Positions 53,301 to 62,146 of a stretch of 64,000 bases of DNA are shown here, piece after piece; position 1 is the stretch's first letter; every line of letters begins with the position of its first letter. Position numbers and translations under genes: made by a program. The notes below the pieces were generated by a model that did not search any database, was not told where the DNA came from, and was given only the letters and a program-made list of their open reading frames with translations. The stretch spans positions 124,001 to 188,000 of the forward strand of contig NZ_CP151587.1 of the NCBI RefSeq assembly GCF_038396845.1, in the 5' to 3' direction. The DNA comes from Gymnodinialimonas sp. 57CJ19 (GTDB lineage: Bacteria > Pseudomonadota > Alphaproteobacteria > Rhodobacterales > Rhodobacteraceae).

Positions 53301-53355
53301 GCATGACGATCCATGTGTAGATGGGCCGATCAATCGAGAAACGTGCGATATCCAT
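50311..53355 (-). CDS. RND-family efflux permease
   Basis: This 1,014-residue protein has the HAE1-like RND layout: a first helix (RPIYTWIVMLICLIGGIWGFANL), a large periplasmic domain, six helices, a second periplasmic domain and six more helices. The proton-relay region reads GMLVDNAIVVAEG in TM4 (one Asp, where AcrB has two) and GMLIKNGIVLVEE in TM10. It should form a tripartite pump with the adaptor encoded eight bases upstream; no outer-membrane channel gene is nearby. Substrates are unknown. Confidence 0.95.
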   Translation of the reverse strand: MDIARFSIDRPIYTWIVMLICLIGGIWGFANLGRLEDPAFTIKTAIVVTQYPGASAEEVALEVSEAIESEIQSMGEVDDIVTMNQPGLSWIVVNMRDQYDGTELPTIWSDLRNRVADAALPSGASDPFVNDNFGDVFGLYFAVTADGYTDAEINGIAAFLRRELLAVDGVADVALSGLPNEVIYVEPDLALTTTLGIPPAAMLAAIAGADEMVDGGTLQSTEGRTLIQRPQGSDTVSAIATLSVGVGGEIINLTDVAEVFRAREAAPNLIVRHNGTEAFTLGVAGISTENIVEVGHRVDARLAELESVIPLGVSVEPVYQQHIVVEEASNAFLVNLLMSVTIVVVVLAVFMGWRAAVVVGSTLLLTVVGTLFFMMLSSIEMERISLGALIIAMGMLVDNAIVVAEGMQIAMARGKSSRDAATEAANKTQIPLLGATVIGIMAFAGIGLSPDATGEFLFSLFAVIAISLLLSWVLALTATPLLGHYFFKKGTTGEGAGSYDGALFRGYASVLRVCLQFRWIVVAALIVTTVACYAMFGQIRQQFFPDSNTPLYFVHYQLPQGASIQQTTEDMAVLEDWLSEREEVEAVTSFSGMGASRFMLTYDSEDPNPSYGHLIVRVTSLDVIEEEMNELEAFAANAVPQGEFRVMRLAFGPGGGAPIEVRFLGRDPDVLRDLADEAMARMASVSDNIISPRHDWRERELVLRPVYAEDRAQDAGISRSQITEMMQFASEGLAAGTFREGDRQIPIVLRGPQDGSIALTDYLLYSDSGNGFVPMHQVINGFTFEPQDTLVHRRDRANVITVGADIPRDMTASEVQIEVREIIEEMTLPEGYAMEWGGELESSTNAQASLAGQLPVSLIVMVLISVLLFNALRQPIIIWLMVPMAVNGVSLGLLGAGLPFTFTALLGLLSLSGMLIKNGIVLVEEIDLTREATPDMPLKDAIVEASTSRLRPVFLAAATTILGMLPLISDAFFQSMAVTIMGGLAFASVLTLIAAPVFYFLFFKRADQRARLAG

Positions 53356-53363
53356 GATCCGAC

Positions 53364-54401
53364 CTATTCCTCAAAGCCAACGAAGCGCCGGACTTGCGTG
53401 CCATCGGCTAGCTGTCCTCCGGCAATTGTCACGATCTCCTGGCCGGGCTCCAGCCCGTCGATCACCTGCACGCGACCGTTGTCGGTGGGGATGATCTCCA
53501 CCGGCGTTCTCGCGACCGTTCCCGCCGATGCCCCCGTGGGGTTGAAAACCACCACGCTGGTGCTGCCGTCGTTTTCCACCACAACCGCCGATGCGGGGAT
53601 CACAATGCGCCCACCGCTGGTGCCCAGAACCGCTTCAACCGTTGCCGATGATCCGGGCCAGATGGTCAGGCCCTCCAGCGGTTCTCGGCCCAAGGTGATG
53701 GTGTAGGTCTGCCCGATGGGGGCGGTCTCGGCGTTGACCTCGCGGATATCGAAATCATAGCTTTCCTCGCCCGAGGGGAACTGGACCGCGAACGACGCGT
53801 CCGGGTCTTGGCCCGCCCGTTGAAACAGCGTTTCCGGCACGTCGATTTCCACCCGCAGGTCAGACATATCGTGCATCCGCAAAACCGCTGTGCCGCTTCC
53901 CACAGTCGAGAAGTTCGGCACCAAGCGGGCCGCCACCAAGGCGTCAAACGGCGAATGCAGGGTAGCTTGTGACAGGGCACGTTCGGCGTTGCGCACCGCC
54001 AGTTCTGCCAGGTTCAGCTCTGTCTCTGCGTCTTGTACGGCAGTTTCGCTCACGGCGCTGCCCAAGAGCGCGCGCAACCTTGTGACCGTGCGCAGGGCTT
54101 GTTCGTGCTGCACCTGCGCTTCTTCCAAGGCCAGCTCGAACGGCACCTGATCCAGCGTTGCCACGACGTCATCGGCGGGCACGAAGGCGCCTTCCTCTAC
54201 CGGGAAATCAACGATCTGCCCCCCGGCCTGGAACGCCAGATCCACCGTTTCCCGCGCCACAACCCGCCCGAAGAACACGCGCCGCACTTCGGCGTCGCTG
54301 GCGGTGACGGTTTCCAACCGGACGAAGGGCGCGTCGGCCACGGCGGGCAAGGATGACAACATGAGACAAAGCACCGTTGCGGCGCTGAACTTGATGAACA
54401 T
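53364..54401 (-). CDS. RND efflux periplasmic adaptor (membrane fusion protein)
   Basis: This protein (345 residues from ATG 54401) has a signal peptide (FIKFSAATVLCLMLSSLPAV), a biotinyl-lipoyl-like domain (VFFGRVVARETVDLAFQAGGQIVDFPVEEG), a helical hairpin with heptad-like Leu/Ala/Glu (about 80-140) and beta-barrel domains (LHSPFDALVAARLVPN). The AAGGAG seven bases before 54401 fixes the start over the longer frame to 54482. It is the first gene of the RND operon and bridges the inner-membrane pump to an outer-membrane channel. Confidence 0.94.
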   Translation of the reverse strand: MFIKFSAATVLCLMLSSLPAVADAPFVRLETVTASDAEVRRVFFGRVVARETVDLAFQAGGQIVDFPVEEGAFVPADDVVATLDQVPFELALEEAQVQHEQALRTVTRLRALLGSAVSETAVQDAETELNLAELAVRNAERALSQATLHSPFDALVAARLVPNFSTVGSGTAVLRMHDMSDLRVEIDVPETLFQRAGQDPDASFAVQFPSGEESYDFDIREVNAETAPIGQTYTITLGREPLEGLTIWPGSSATVEAVLGTSGGRIVIPASAVVVENDGSTSVVVFNPTGASAGTVARTPVEIIPTDNGRVQVIDGLEPGQEIVTIAGGQLADGTQVRRFVGFEE

Positions 54402-54651
54402 GAGTGTCTCCTTGGGGCTGAGCATGCACCGGCACCGCGGTCGGTGTTCTGACAATTTATCGTGGTGAGGTCGGCGCGTCACCGCTCAATATCAAGAGGG
54501 TGGCCACCATAAACCCCCCATCTCCGCACAGAAAAGTGCGCCCCTTGTGCAAAGCGTTGTTTGCAAGCCGCATTCCGGCCCTTGCAACGCGAAAGACTTG
54601 CCCTTGGGGCAGCCCGATCTTCAGGCACAAACCCTGGTTCTGTCCGCAAGC

Positions 54652-55017
54652 CTAAGCGTCGGTTTTCGGGACATCCAGGGTGGACCATGTGTCATCGGTC
54701 GGTGGAGCGGGCGGCGTATCGCACGACCGACTATGGATGCTCACCTTGGCGATGAAATTCGCCGAAATCGGCGCGGTCACGAAAAGGAACGCCATGATCA
54801 ACAGCTCGTGGGACGATGCGTCGCCCAAAGCGAACGAATGCAGGATCGAGGCCAGCAGCAACATCCCGATCCCCACTGTGCCCACTTTCGTCGGTGCATG
54901 CAGGCGGGTCATGGGATCATTGAATTTCAGCAGGCCAATGACACCCACCAGAATGAAGAACGACCCGATAAACAGGGACACGGCGGCGGCGTAGGTGGCG
55001 ATAATCTGAACGCTCAT
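54652..55017 (-). CDS. mrpG: Mrp-type cation/proton antiporter subunit G
   Basis: This 121-residue protein has three membrane helices and the MnhG pattern FILVGVIGLLKFNDPMTRLHAPTKVGTVGIGMLLLAS. It is the last gene of the antiporter operon and overlaps mrpF by ATGA. The complex exchanges Na+ or K+ for protons across the inner membrane. Confidence 0.95.
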   Translation of the reverse strand: MSVQIIATYAAAVSLFIGSFFILVGVIGLLKFNDPMTRLHAPTKVGTVGIGMLLLASILHSFALGDASSHELLIMAFLFVTAPISANFIAKVSIHSRSCDTPPAPPTDDTWSTLDVPKTDA

Positions 55018-55301
55018 TCGATGATGTCCCCCCGCAACAGAAACCGTGCCAAAGCCACGGTGGATACAAAGCCGAGCATGGCGATTAGCAAAGCCACCTC
55101 GAAGTAGATTTGCACGCCTTGGTGAACGCCCAGAATGACAACCAACCCCAGCGCGTTGATGACCATCGTATCAAGGGCTAAAATCCGGTCCCCCTGCGTG
55201 GGCCCTATGATGAGCCGCACCATCGACAGCACTTGCCCCAGAACCAGCGTCACGAAGGTCACGCCCAAGGCGATGTTCAAAAGTCCTTCTGCACTCATCA
55301 C
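55014..55301 (-). CDS. mrpF: Mrp-type cation/proton antiporter subunit F
   Basis: This 95-residue, three-helix protein has the MnhF signature VRLIIGPTQGDRILALDTMVINALGLVVILG. It overlaps mrpE and mrpG by four bases on each side, so expression is tightly coupled. Confidence 0.95.
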   Translation of the reverse strand: MMSAEGLLNIALGVTFVTLVLGQVLSMVRLIIGPTQGDRILALDTMVINALGLVVILGVHQGVQIYFEVALLIAMLGFVSTVALARFLLRGDIIE

Positions 55302-55798
55302 GAGAAAATCTCCTTCAGGCGGCGCTCGTAGCGGTTCTTGATATCGTCTCTCACGGCGTCGGGATCGTCGGTATGCAACACATGGACCAGCAGGCTATGC
55401 CCCTCATCCGAGATATCTGACGACACCGTGCCGGGTGTCAGTGTGATCGTTCCCGCCAGAAGCGTAATCGCCTCGGGCAGGCGCAGGTCGAGCGGCACCA
55501 CGATCCATGCGGGCTTGAGCTTGGCGTTTGAAACGCTCAGCACGATCCAGGCGACCTGGACGTTGGCCACCAAAATGTCCCACAACACGATCACCGCGTA
55601 AGAGGTCATTTTGCCCAAGCGGAAGCCCTGGGGCGTGTCCGGCCACCAGATCGACGTGGCCCAAGGGATCAGGATGCCAAGGATCAGGCCAAAGACGGCC
55701 ATGCCCGCCGACACCTCGTTCTGCAAGATGATCCAGACGACCGCCAACAGCAGGGTCAGGAATGGGTGCGGCACCAACCAGTAGAATGCGCGGGCCAT
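55298..55798 (-). CDS. mrpE: Mrp-type cation/proton antiporter subunit E
   Basis: This 166-residue protein has N-terminal helices (FLTLLLAVVWIILQNEVSAGMAVFGLILG) and a soluble C-terminal part with ITLTPGTVSSDISDEGHSLLVHVLHTDDP, the MnhE motif. It lies one base after mrpD and overlaps mrpF. Confidence 0.95.
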   Translation of the reverse strand: MARAFYWLVPHPFLTLLLAVVWIILQNEVSAGMAVFGLILGILIPWATSIWWPDTPQGFRLGKMTSYAVIVLWDILVANVQVAWIVLSVSNAKLKPAWIVVPLDLRLPEAITLLAGTITLTPGTVSSDISDEGHSLLVHVLHTDDPDAVRDDIKNRYERRLKEIFS

Positions 55799-55799
55799 A

Positions 55800-57347
55800 T
55801 CAGTGCTCCTCTTCCGACGACGGGGTGCTCAACCGGCCCGGCGTGTCCAACACGGTCGAGATATAGGGGCCGGGGGCGAACAATTGCGCGGCCATGCGGG
55901 TGGTGTAGCTGTGCACTTGGCCGGCAAAGACGGTGTGGGCCAACAGCAGCGCGATCAGCCCGCCCACCGCCACGTAAGACAGGGTTTCAGGGCGGGGCAG
56001 AACCTCGGCCTCGTCCGGCGCGGTGACGCTGTGGGCCTTCCAGAACAGGATGCTACCGGCGCGAGAGAACCCGACAATGCTGATCAGGCTGGACCCCAGA
56101 ACAATCGCCCAAATCCATACCATCAAATCGGTGTCAAAGGCGGCGTCCAACACCAGCAACTTGCCCAGAAAGCCCGACAGGGGCGGCAGGCCCGCCATGG
56201 CAATCGCGCCCACAAAGAAAAGGCCCGCCGTCAGCGACGTTCCGGTCATGGCCGGTTGCGCCGTCAGGTCCACGTTGCCGCGCCCGCTGCGCACAAGGTC
56301 CGAGATCAGGAACAAGGCCGCCCCCGCCAAGGTCGAATGCACGATGTAATACAGCGCCGAGGCGATGCCTTCCGGCGTGAACAGCGCGATGGAGATCATC
56401 ACCATTCCCATCGACCCGATGACCGAGAACGCCACCAACCGGTCCAACCGCTTGGCCGCCAAGACACCCACCATCCCAAGGGCCAACGACACCAGTGCTG
56501 CGGGCAGCAGCCAGACGTCATGCAACCCGCTTGTGACCTCGAGCTCTGGGGGAAAAATCATCGTGTAGACGCGGATGATCGCATAGGCGCCCACCTTCGT
56601 CATGATCGCAAACAACGCCGCCACCGGGGCCGGCGCCTCGGCGTAGCTGGAGGGCAGCCAGAAATGCAGCGGCACCAGCGCCGCCTTGATCGCGAAGACC
56701 AGCAAAAGCAGCACAGCCGCCACGCGGATGCCCACGGTTTCCTCGGGCCCGATCAGCGTCACACGGTTGGCCAGATCGGCCATGTTGAGCGTCCCCGTCT
56801 CAGCGTAGATGGAGCCCAAAGCGAACAGAAACAGGGTCGAGCCGATCAGGTTGAACAGCACATATTGCACCCCCGCCCGCAGTCTTTCGTTGCCGCCCGC
56901 GTGGATCATCAACCCGTAAGAGGCGATCAGCAAAACCTCGAAGAACACGAACAGGTTGAACAAATCCCCGGTCAGGAACGCGCCCATAATGCCCATAAGC
57001 TGGAACTGGAACAGCGCGTGGAAGTGCCAGCCGCGCTTATCCCACCCCGAGCCGATGGCGTAGAGCAGCACGAATAGCGCCAGAATGGCGGTGAGGAGCA
57101 CCATCATCGTCGACAGGCTGTCGCCCACCAACACAATGCCAAAAGGCGCGGCCCAATCGCCAAGCTGATACAGCAAGATGCTGCCGTCCGAGGCCTGTAT
57201 CGACAGGCCCAAGGCCACCGCGATCAGGGTCAGCACTCCGGCTACGGACAGAACGCGCTGAATGCCAATGTGATAGCGGGCCGCAAGCACGATGAACGGC
57301 GCAAGGATCGCCGGCAGAACGACGGGGGCGATAATCCAGTGGGTCAT
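55800..57347 (-). CDS. mrpD: Mrp-type cation/proton antiporter subunit D
   Basis: This 515-residue protein is homologous to the proton-pumping subunits of complex I (NuoL/M/N family). It has about fourteen helices, LIGSTLFLFALGSIYAETGTLNMADLA and the charged helix region KAALVPLHFWLPSSYAEAPAPVAALFAIMTKVGAYAIIR, with the conserved Lys. It overlaps mrpC by ATGA. Confidence 0.95.
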   Translation of the reverse strand: MTHWIIAPVVLPAILAPFIVLAARYHIGIQRVLSVAGVLTLIAVALGLSIQASDGSILLYQLGDWAAPFGIVLVGDSLSTMMVLLTAILALFVLLYAIGSGWDKRGWHFHALFQFQLMGIMGAFLTGDLFNLFVFFEVLLIASYGLMIHAGGNERLRAGVQYVLFNLIGSTLFLFALGSIYAETGTLNMADLANRVTLIGPEETVGIRVAAVLLLLVFAIKAALVPLHFWLPSSYAEAPAPVAALFAIMTKVGAYAIIRVYTMIFPPELEVTSGLHDVWLLPAALVSLALGMVGVLAAKRLDRLVAFSVIGSMGMVMISIALFTPEGIASALYYIVHSTLAGAALFLISDLVRSGRGNVDLTAQPAMTGTSLTAGLFFVGAIAMAGLPPLSGFLGKLLVLDAAFDTDLMVWIWAIVLGSSLISIVGFSRAGSILFWKAHSVTAPDEAEVLPRPETLSYVAVGGLIALLLAHTVFAGQVHSYTTRMAAQLFAPGPYISTVLDTPGRLSTPSSEEEH

Positions 57348-57700
57348 ACTTCGGTTTCCGCCGGTTTGGTGCCCGTCACGGGCTGGTCATCTACATGGTC
57401 ATCGTCCGAGCCGAGAAAGCCGCCCAAGGCGATCATCACCACCACGGCAGTCATCCCGAAGGAAATCACGATGGCCGTCAGGACGAGGGCTTGGGGCAGC
57501 GGGTCCGTATAGGTCTCGACCCCGTAGCGCAGGATCGGGGGCGCGCCGGTTGTCAGACGGCCCGAGGCGAAGATGAACACGTTCACCGCATAGGTCAGCA
57601 AGGAAATACCCATGATGACCGGGAAGGTGCGCAGGCGGAGCACAAGGTACAGGCCGCCCGCAGTCAGAATGCCAATGGCTGAAGCTACTAGAAACTCCAT
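57344..57700 (-). CDS. mrpC: Mrp-type cation/proton antiporter subunit C
   Basis: This protein (118 residues) begins MEFLVASAIGILTAGGLYLVLRLRTFPVIMG and resembles NuoK, with three helices and LPQALVLTAIVISFGMTAVVVMIAL. The ATG at 57700 is next to the mrpA stop at 57702; a frame open to 57850 lies inside mrpA and is rejected. Confidence 0.94.
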   Translation of the reverse strand: MEFLVASAIGILTAGGLYLVLRLRTFPVIMGISLLTYAVNVFIFASGRLTTGAPPILRYGVETYTDPLPQALVLTAIVISFGMTAVVVMIALGGFLGSDDDHVDDQPVTGTKPAETEV

Positions 57701-57701
57701 C

Positions 57702-60605
57702 CTACACGTCCCCCTTCGCAGGTATCTGGCCAACAGGCGTTGGCGATGGCGGGGCCGGTTCCACTGGGGCCTTTCTGGAAGGGTCGATGTCCATAGGATG
57801 CTCACTATCTGGCACATGGGTTCGCCGTGCGAGGCGCGAGAAGCTTTCAAGCGACAGCATTACCGCGCCGACCACGGCCAGGAAAACGCCTAGATCGAAC
57901 AGGGCGGCGGTGGCGACCTCGAACTCGTCAAACGGAGGGATGCGGATATAGGTGAAATTCGAAGTCAGGAACGGCTTGCCGAAGAACCACGCCCCGATCC
58001 CGGTCAGCCCGGCAATCAACACGCCCGCCCCGATGACCCCGTGATAGGGGTACTTCAAGCGGGCCGAGGTCCAGGCAAAACCGCTGGCCATGTATTGCAT
58101 CACCACGCCGATCGACACGATCAGACCGGCAATGAAGCCGCCGCCCGGCTCGTTGTGGCCGCGTAGGAAGATGTAGAAACCAACCATCATCACCACCGGC
58201 ATGATGACCCGTGTCAGGACCACCATCATCATCGGATGGGCATCGCCCGAGATGGTGTGGCTTGGCAGACGGTTCAGCAACCGCGCCCTCACCGGGCCGC
58301 TCAACAGCGTTTCCGTCAGCGCGTAGATCAGCAGCGCCGCAATGCCCAATACGATAATCTCTCCGTAGGTATCAAAGCCCCGGAAATCGACCAGGATCAC
58401 GTTCACCACATTGGTGCCGCCGCCGCCCTCGTAGGAATTGGTCAGATGGAATTCCGAAATCGGCGTCGTGACCGCATCGCGCAGCAGATAGTGATAGGCC
58501 AGCGCAAAGGTGGCCAAGCCCCCCGCAATCGCCACGCCCGCATCGCGCACCCGGCGCAGCACGGTGCTTTCTATCGGCGTCCGGTTGGGCAGGAAATTGA
58601 GCGCCAGAAGCAGCAGGATGATTGTCACGACCTCAACGGTGAATTGCGTCATCGCAAGGTCAGGCGCGCTGAAGAACACGAACCCGATAGAGACCATCAA
58701 GCCCACGATCCCAATCAGGATCAGCGACAGCAGGCGATTGCGGTGCAACAACACCAGCGCCACGGTCGCGGTCACCAGCATCAGCCACCCGGCAATAGGC
58801 ACCGGACCCGCGCTTTGCATCTCGCGGGTGGCCTCTGCGATTGTCCCGGTGGTCCATGCGTGGAAGCCCGCCGCCAGGATCGCCACGGTGCCGATGGCCG
58901 CATAGCGGGTGAACGCGCCGTTATGGAGCGGCAGGATCAACAGGCGGGCGGCAGCGGCGGAGGACTCGACGATGGCCTCGAAGATGGTTTTGGCTTCGGG
59001 CCGGGGCGCAGCATCCCACAGGCGCAAGGCGGGGCGGAACAGCGCCAACATCAACAGGCCCCCGGTTACGGCGACGATAGACATGTAAAGCGCCGGGGTC
59101 AGGCCGTGCCAGATTTGCAGATGCGCGCTCGGCATCTCGGCGGCAGAACCGATGAGCGCCCCGGTGACGAGCTTCACGAAGGGCTCTACCAGGAACGGCG
59201 CGACGCCAATGGCCACGACCAGAACCACAAGGGTCGCCGGCGGCAACCACATGCCCGCGGGCGGATCATGGGGGTGGGCGGGATAATCATCGCGCACCGG
59301 GCCAAAGAACACATGGCCGATCAGGCGGAAGCAATAAGCGGCCGAGAAAAGCGAGCCCACGGTTGCCAACGCAGGCACAAGCCAAGGCGTGCCATAAAGC
59401 GTCGTGTGGCTGGCTTCCTCCAGCATCATCTCTTTCGACAAAAACCCGTTGAGCAGTGGGATACCCGCCATCGACAAAGCGGCCAGCGTGGCGATCACAA
59501 AGGTCACCGGCATCAGCTTGCGCAGCCCGCCCAAACGGCGAATGTCGCGGGTGTTTGTCTCGTGGTCGATGATCCCCGCCGACATGAACAGCGCCGCCTT
59601 GAAGGTGGCGTGGTTCAGGATGTGGAACACGGCCGCCATGGCCCCAAAGGCCGTTCCGGTGCCCAATAACAAGGTGATCAGGCCCAGGTGGCTGACCGTG
59701 GAGAACGCCAGTAGCGCTTTCAGGTCGTGCTTGAACAGCGCGATCACCGCGCCAAGGACCATGGTGACGATCCCCGCCGTGGTCACGATCGCAAACCATT
59801 CCGGCGTGCCCGCCAGAACCGGCCACATGCGGGCCATCAGGAAGATGCCCGCTTTGACCATCGTGGCCGAGTGCAGATAGGCAGACACCGGCGTCGGCGC
59901 AGCCATCGCGTGGGGCAACCAGAAGTGGAACGGGAACTGCGCCGATTTGGTGAAACAGCCCAGAAGGATCAGAATCAGCGCCGGCAGATACAGGGGGTCG
60001 GCCTGAATGAGTTCTCGGTTTTGCAGGATCACGCTCAGATCGTAGCTGCCCACGATCTGGCCCAGAATGAGCATACCGCCGATCATCGACAGCCCGCCGG
60101 CGCCCGTCACCGTCAGGGCCATTCTGGCCCCTTGGCGCCCCTCGGGCAGGTGCTTCCAGAAACCGATAAGCAGGAAGGACGACATTGACGTCAGTTCCCA
60201 GAACACCAGCAGAAGCAGGATGTTATCGCTTAAGACAATGCCCACCATCGCGCCTTGGAACAGCAGCAGATAGGTGAAAAACTCTCCCATATTATCCTTA
60301 CGGCTCAGGTAGTTGCGGGCGTAGATGATAATCAGAAGGCCAATGCCAAGGATCAGCAGCGCGAAAAAGAACCCCAGCGCGTCCAGCATCAACGTGAAGT
60401 TCAGCCCCAGCACCGGCATCCAATCAATCCGCGCGGTCACGACCTCTCCGGCAATGATCGCGGGCAGGTTGGTCAGAAGGCCGACAAACGCCGCCAAGGA
60501 CACGGTAAAAGTGACACCCGCACAGGCAGACCGCCCCGCTGAATTCATGAGCCCCGGCAACAAGGCACCGAGGAATGGCAAGGCAACGATGATGAATAGG
60601 GACAC
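57702..60605 (-). CDS. mrpA: Mrp-type antiporter subunit A with fused subunit B
   Basis: This 967-residue protein joins a NuoL-like MrpA (about 1-770) with a C-terminal MrpB part (about 780-940: VLTRVIMPVVMMVGFYIFLRGHNEPGGGFIAGLIVSIGVVMQYMASGF). Fusion of A and B marks the six-gene group 2 (Pha-type) systems of alphaproteobacteria. The proton-path segment is KSAQFPFHFWLPHAMAAPTPVSAYLHSATMVKAG. The GTG at 60605 has AGGAAG five bases upstream and yields the usual (M)SLFIIVALPFLGALLPGL; a GTG at 60632 is less likely. It leads the operon. Confidence 0.95.
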   Translation of the reverse strand: MSLFIIVALPFLGALLPGLMNSAGRSACAGVTFTVSLAAFVGLLTNLPAIIAGEVVTARIDWMPVLGLNFTLMLDALGFFFALLILGIGLLIIIYARNYLSRKDNMGEFFTYLLLFQGAMVGIVLSDNILLLLVFWELTSMSSFLLIGFWKHLPEGRQGARMALTVTGAGGLSMIGGMLILGQIVGSYDLSVILQNRELIQADPLYLPALILILLGCFTKSAQFPFHFWLPHAMAAPTPVSAYLHSATMVKAGIFLMARMWPVLAGTPEWFAIVTTAGIVTMVLGAVIALFKHDLKALLAFSTVSHLGLITLLLGTGTAFGAMAAVFHILNHATFKAALFMSAGIIDHETNTRDIRRLGGLRKLMPVTFVIATLAALSMAGIPLLNGFLSKEMMLEEASHTTLYGTPWLVPALATVGSLFSAAYCFRLIGHVFFGPVRDDYPAHPHDPPAGMWLPPATLVVLVVAIGVAPFLVEPFVKLVTGALIGSAAEMPSAHLQIWHGLTPALYMSIVAVTGGLLMLALFRPALRLWDAAPRPEAKTIFEAIVESSAAAARLLILPLHNGAFTRYAAIGTVAILAAGFHAWTTGTIAEATREMQSAGPVPIAGWLMLVTATVALVLLHRNRLLSLILIGIVGLMVSIGFVFFSAPDLAMTQFTVEVVTIILLLLALNFLPNRTPIESTVLRRVRDAGVAIAGGLATFALAYHYLLRDAVTTPISEFHLTNSYEGGGGTNVVNVILVDFRGFDTYGEIIVLGIAALLIYALTETLLSGPVRARLLNRLPSHTISGDAHPMMMVVLTRVIMPVVMMVGFYIFLRGHNEPGGGFIAGLIVSIGVVMQYMASGFAWTSARLKYPYHGVIGAGVLIAGLTGIGAWFFGKPFLTSNFTYIRIPPFDEFEVATAALFDLGVFLAVVGAVMLSLESFSRLARRTHVPDSEHPMDIDPSRKAPVEPAPPSPTPVGQIPAKGDV

Positions 60606-60742
60606 GAAACTTCCTGTTTTGGCTGGCAACACAAAATGCGCGAAACTGCCCTAAAATGGCAAGGGCACATTGGGTCCAAAACGGGCGATTTGGTGCAGAG
60701 TTCGCGCCTTCTTGATCCCCGCACCCCTTGTGTTGGCCCTCG

Positions 60743-61060
60743 CTAGTGCGCCTCGGCCCCCAACAACACCATTCCGCTGATCATCAGAAACACGCCCAAC
60801 ACGCCGTAAATGCTCATGGATTGCTGGAAGATCACGACGCTCACGATCACAGACCCCACCGACCCGATGCCCGTCCAGATCGGATAGGCGATGCCCAAGG
60901 GCAAGCGGGCGGTCGCTGCATAAAGTGCCACCATACTGGCGACCAAGGCCACGGCCGTGACCAGAACACCGCCCCAGGAGAAACTATCGCCAAGCCGCTT
61001 CAGGCCCGTCGCCCAGACGATTTCCAATGCACCAGCTGTAAGTAGATATACCCACGCCAT
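60743..61060 (-). CDS. gdx: SMR-family guanidinium exporter
   Basis: This 105-residue, four-helix transporter has Glu13 in GALEIVWATGLK and the Gdx/SugE-type segment LPLGIAYPIWTGIGSVG, which separates guanidinium exporters from EmrE-type multidrug SMR pumps. It works as an antiparallel dimer exchanging guanidinium for protons. AGGAGG seven bases before the ATG is very strong. Two ACGA-loop hairpins directly upstream match a guanidine-II riboswitch, which strongly supports the assignment. Confidence 0.95.
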   Translation of the reverse strand: MAWVYLLTAGALEIVWATGLKRLGDSFSWGGVLVTAVALVASMVALYAATARLPLGIAYPIWTGIGSVGSVIVSVVIFQQSMSIYGVLGVFLMISGMVLLGAEAH

Positions 61061-61076
61061 TTCAACCTCCTGTCAC

Positions 61077-61125
61077 TCAGGTCGTCCTGACTTCACACGC
61101 CCCCTCGATGCCGGGTCGTCCCGGC
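61077..61125 (-). promoter_or_regulatory. guanidine-II (mini-ykkC) riboswitch
   Basis: On the minus strand two perfect hairpins have identical ACGA tetraloops: GCCGGG-ACGA-CCCGGC (61125-61110) and TCAGG-ACGA-CCTGA (61090-61077), separated by 19 bases. The AGGAGG of gdx lies immediately after the second. Tandem hairpins with ACGR loops next to the ribosome-binding site are the defining features of this class, in which guanidine binds both loops and frees the site for translation. Confidence 0.9.
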
Positions 61126-61177
61126 GGGCCTACAACGGAACCGCTACGCCCGGATTTTCAGGGAGTCAATCTGCGCG

Positions 61178-62146
61178 TCAGCCCACGCTTTTGCGTAGCA
61201 GCGCCATGACGGACCACATCAGCAGGACCGGCAATACAAGTGTGCGCAGTACGAAGATGCCGATGATCGTCAGCGTCGCGTTGAACAGGGCGTCGGCCTG
61301 TTGCGTGAAGACCCCCGCCGCCGCTGCGTAGCTTTGAACCGAGGTTGTCGCATCACTTACCGCGCCAAGAAAGCCCGAGAAAAAACCGCCATCCTCGGCC
61401 TCTGACAGGAGCTCGGCGTCGCCCGCGCCGATCAACACCTGCGCCTCTCCGGTGACGTGTTCCAACTGCGCCATCGCGGAATTCCACTGGGGGGCTGTCG
61501 CCCTCTCTCCCAGCCAAACGCCGCCCGCGAACACCAGTGGCAGGACAAGGCCCAGGGCCGCCCCAAGGCGCACCGCCCTCAGGCTGGCGGCGGCCATGCT
61601 GGCGCCGCTTGCCATGGCGGCACAGCCCAGGCCGATCAGGCCAATACCCAGCACAACCAAGCCAATCGCGGCCACAGGCTCCAGTCCCACGGCGACCAAG
61701 GCCGCCCCGGCCGCCACGCTGAACACCACGTCGGCGACCCGTTCAACGGTGTCATCCACCGGCTCCAACACCTTGAGCGGCTGCAAAGACGCCTGCGCCC
61801 CGATGGAGGCGCCAATCTCGATCTCTTGCGCTGCCGATAGCGCCGCGTTGATCGCCCTCAAGGACACGTAAACGCTGGCCGTGACCACGGCGATATCTTG
61901 TGCGGCGGCTCTGGCAGGCGGTAGGGCGGGGTTCACTCCGCCGCCCCGCGACAGGTCCAGAAGACCCACGCAAAGGCATACCAACCCCACCGCGACAAAC
62001 GCCACCAGCCGTAGACCGGGCTTCAGTCCAGAGCGCTTCGGCTTGGCCCCATGGCGTAATTCGGGCCTCACTTCTGGCCTTGCCTCGGGCATTTCTGGCG
62101 CACGTAGCGGCGGCTCGGGACGGATAAAGTCGCCCGGATCGCTCAT
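61178..62146 (-). CDS. multi-helix membrane protein of unknown function
   Basis: I do not recognise this 322-residue protein. It has a Pro/Glu/Arg-rich cytoplasmic start (about 1-42) and then five or so hydrophobic helices (LVAFVAVGLVCLCVGLLDL, VVFSVAAGAALVAVGLEP, AIGLVVLGIGLIGLGCAAM, LGAALGLVLPLVFAGGVWL and, near the end, IIGIFVLRTLVLPVLLMWSVMALL). The regions between contain Ala-rich, probably helical stretches. Its ATG overlaps the stop of the hydroxyacid dehydrogenase gene (ATGA), so the two are coupled. Confidence 0.75.
   Translation of the reverse strand: MSDPGDFIRPEPPLRAPEMPEARPEVRPELRHGAKPKRSGLKPGLRLVAFVAVGLVCLCVGLLDLSRGGGVNPALPPARAAAQDIAVVTASVYVSLRAINAALSAAQEIEIGASIGAQASLQPLKVLEPVDDTVERVADVVFSVAAGAALVAVGLEPVAAIGLVVLGIGLIGLGCAAMASGASMAAASLRAVRLGAALGLVLPLVFAGGVWLGERATAPQWNSAMAQLEHVTGEAQVLIGAGDAELLSEAEDGGFFSGFLGAVSDATTSVQSYAAAAGVFTQQADALFNATLTIIGIFVLRTLVLPVLLMWSVMALLRKSVG

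Noticed and set aside
58236..59669. Plus-strand open frame of 477 codons inside mrpA
   Set aside because: It is antisense to mrpA, and its translation is extreme in Arg, His and Gln with no recognisable fold.
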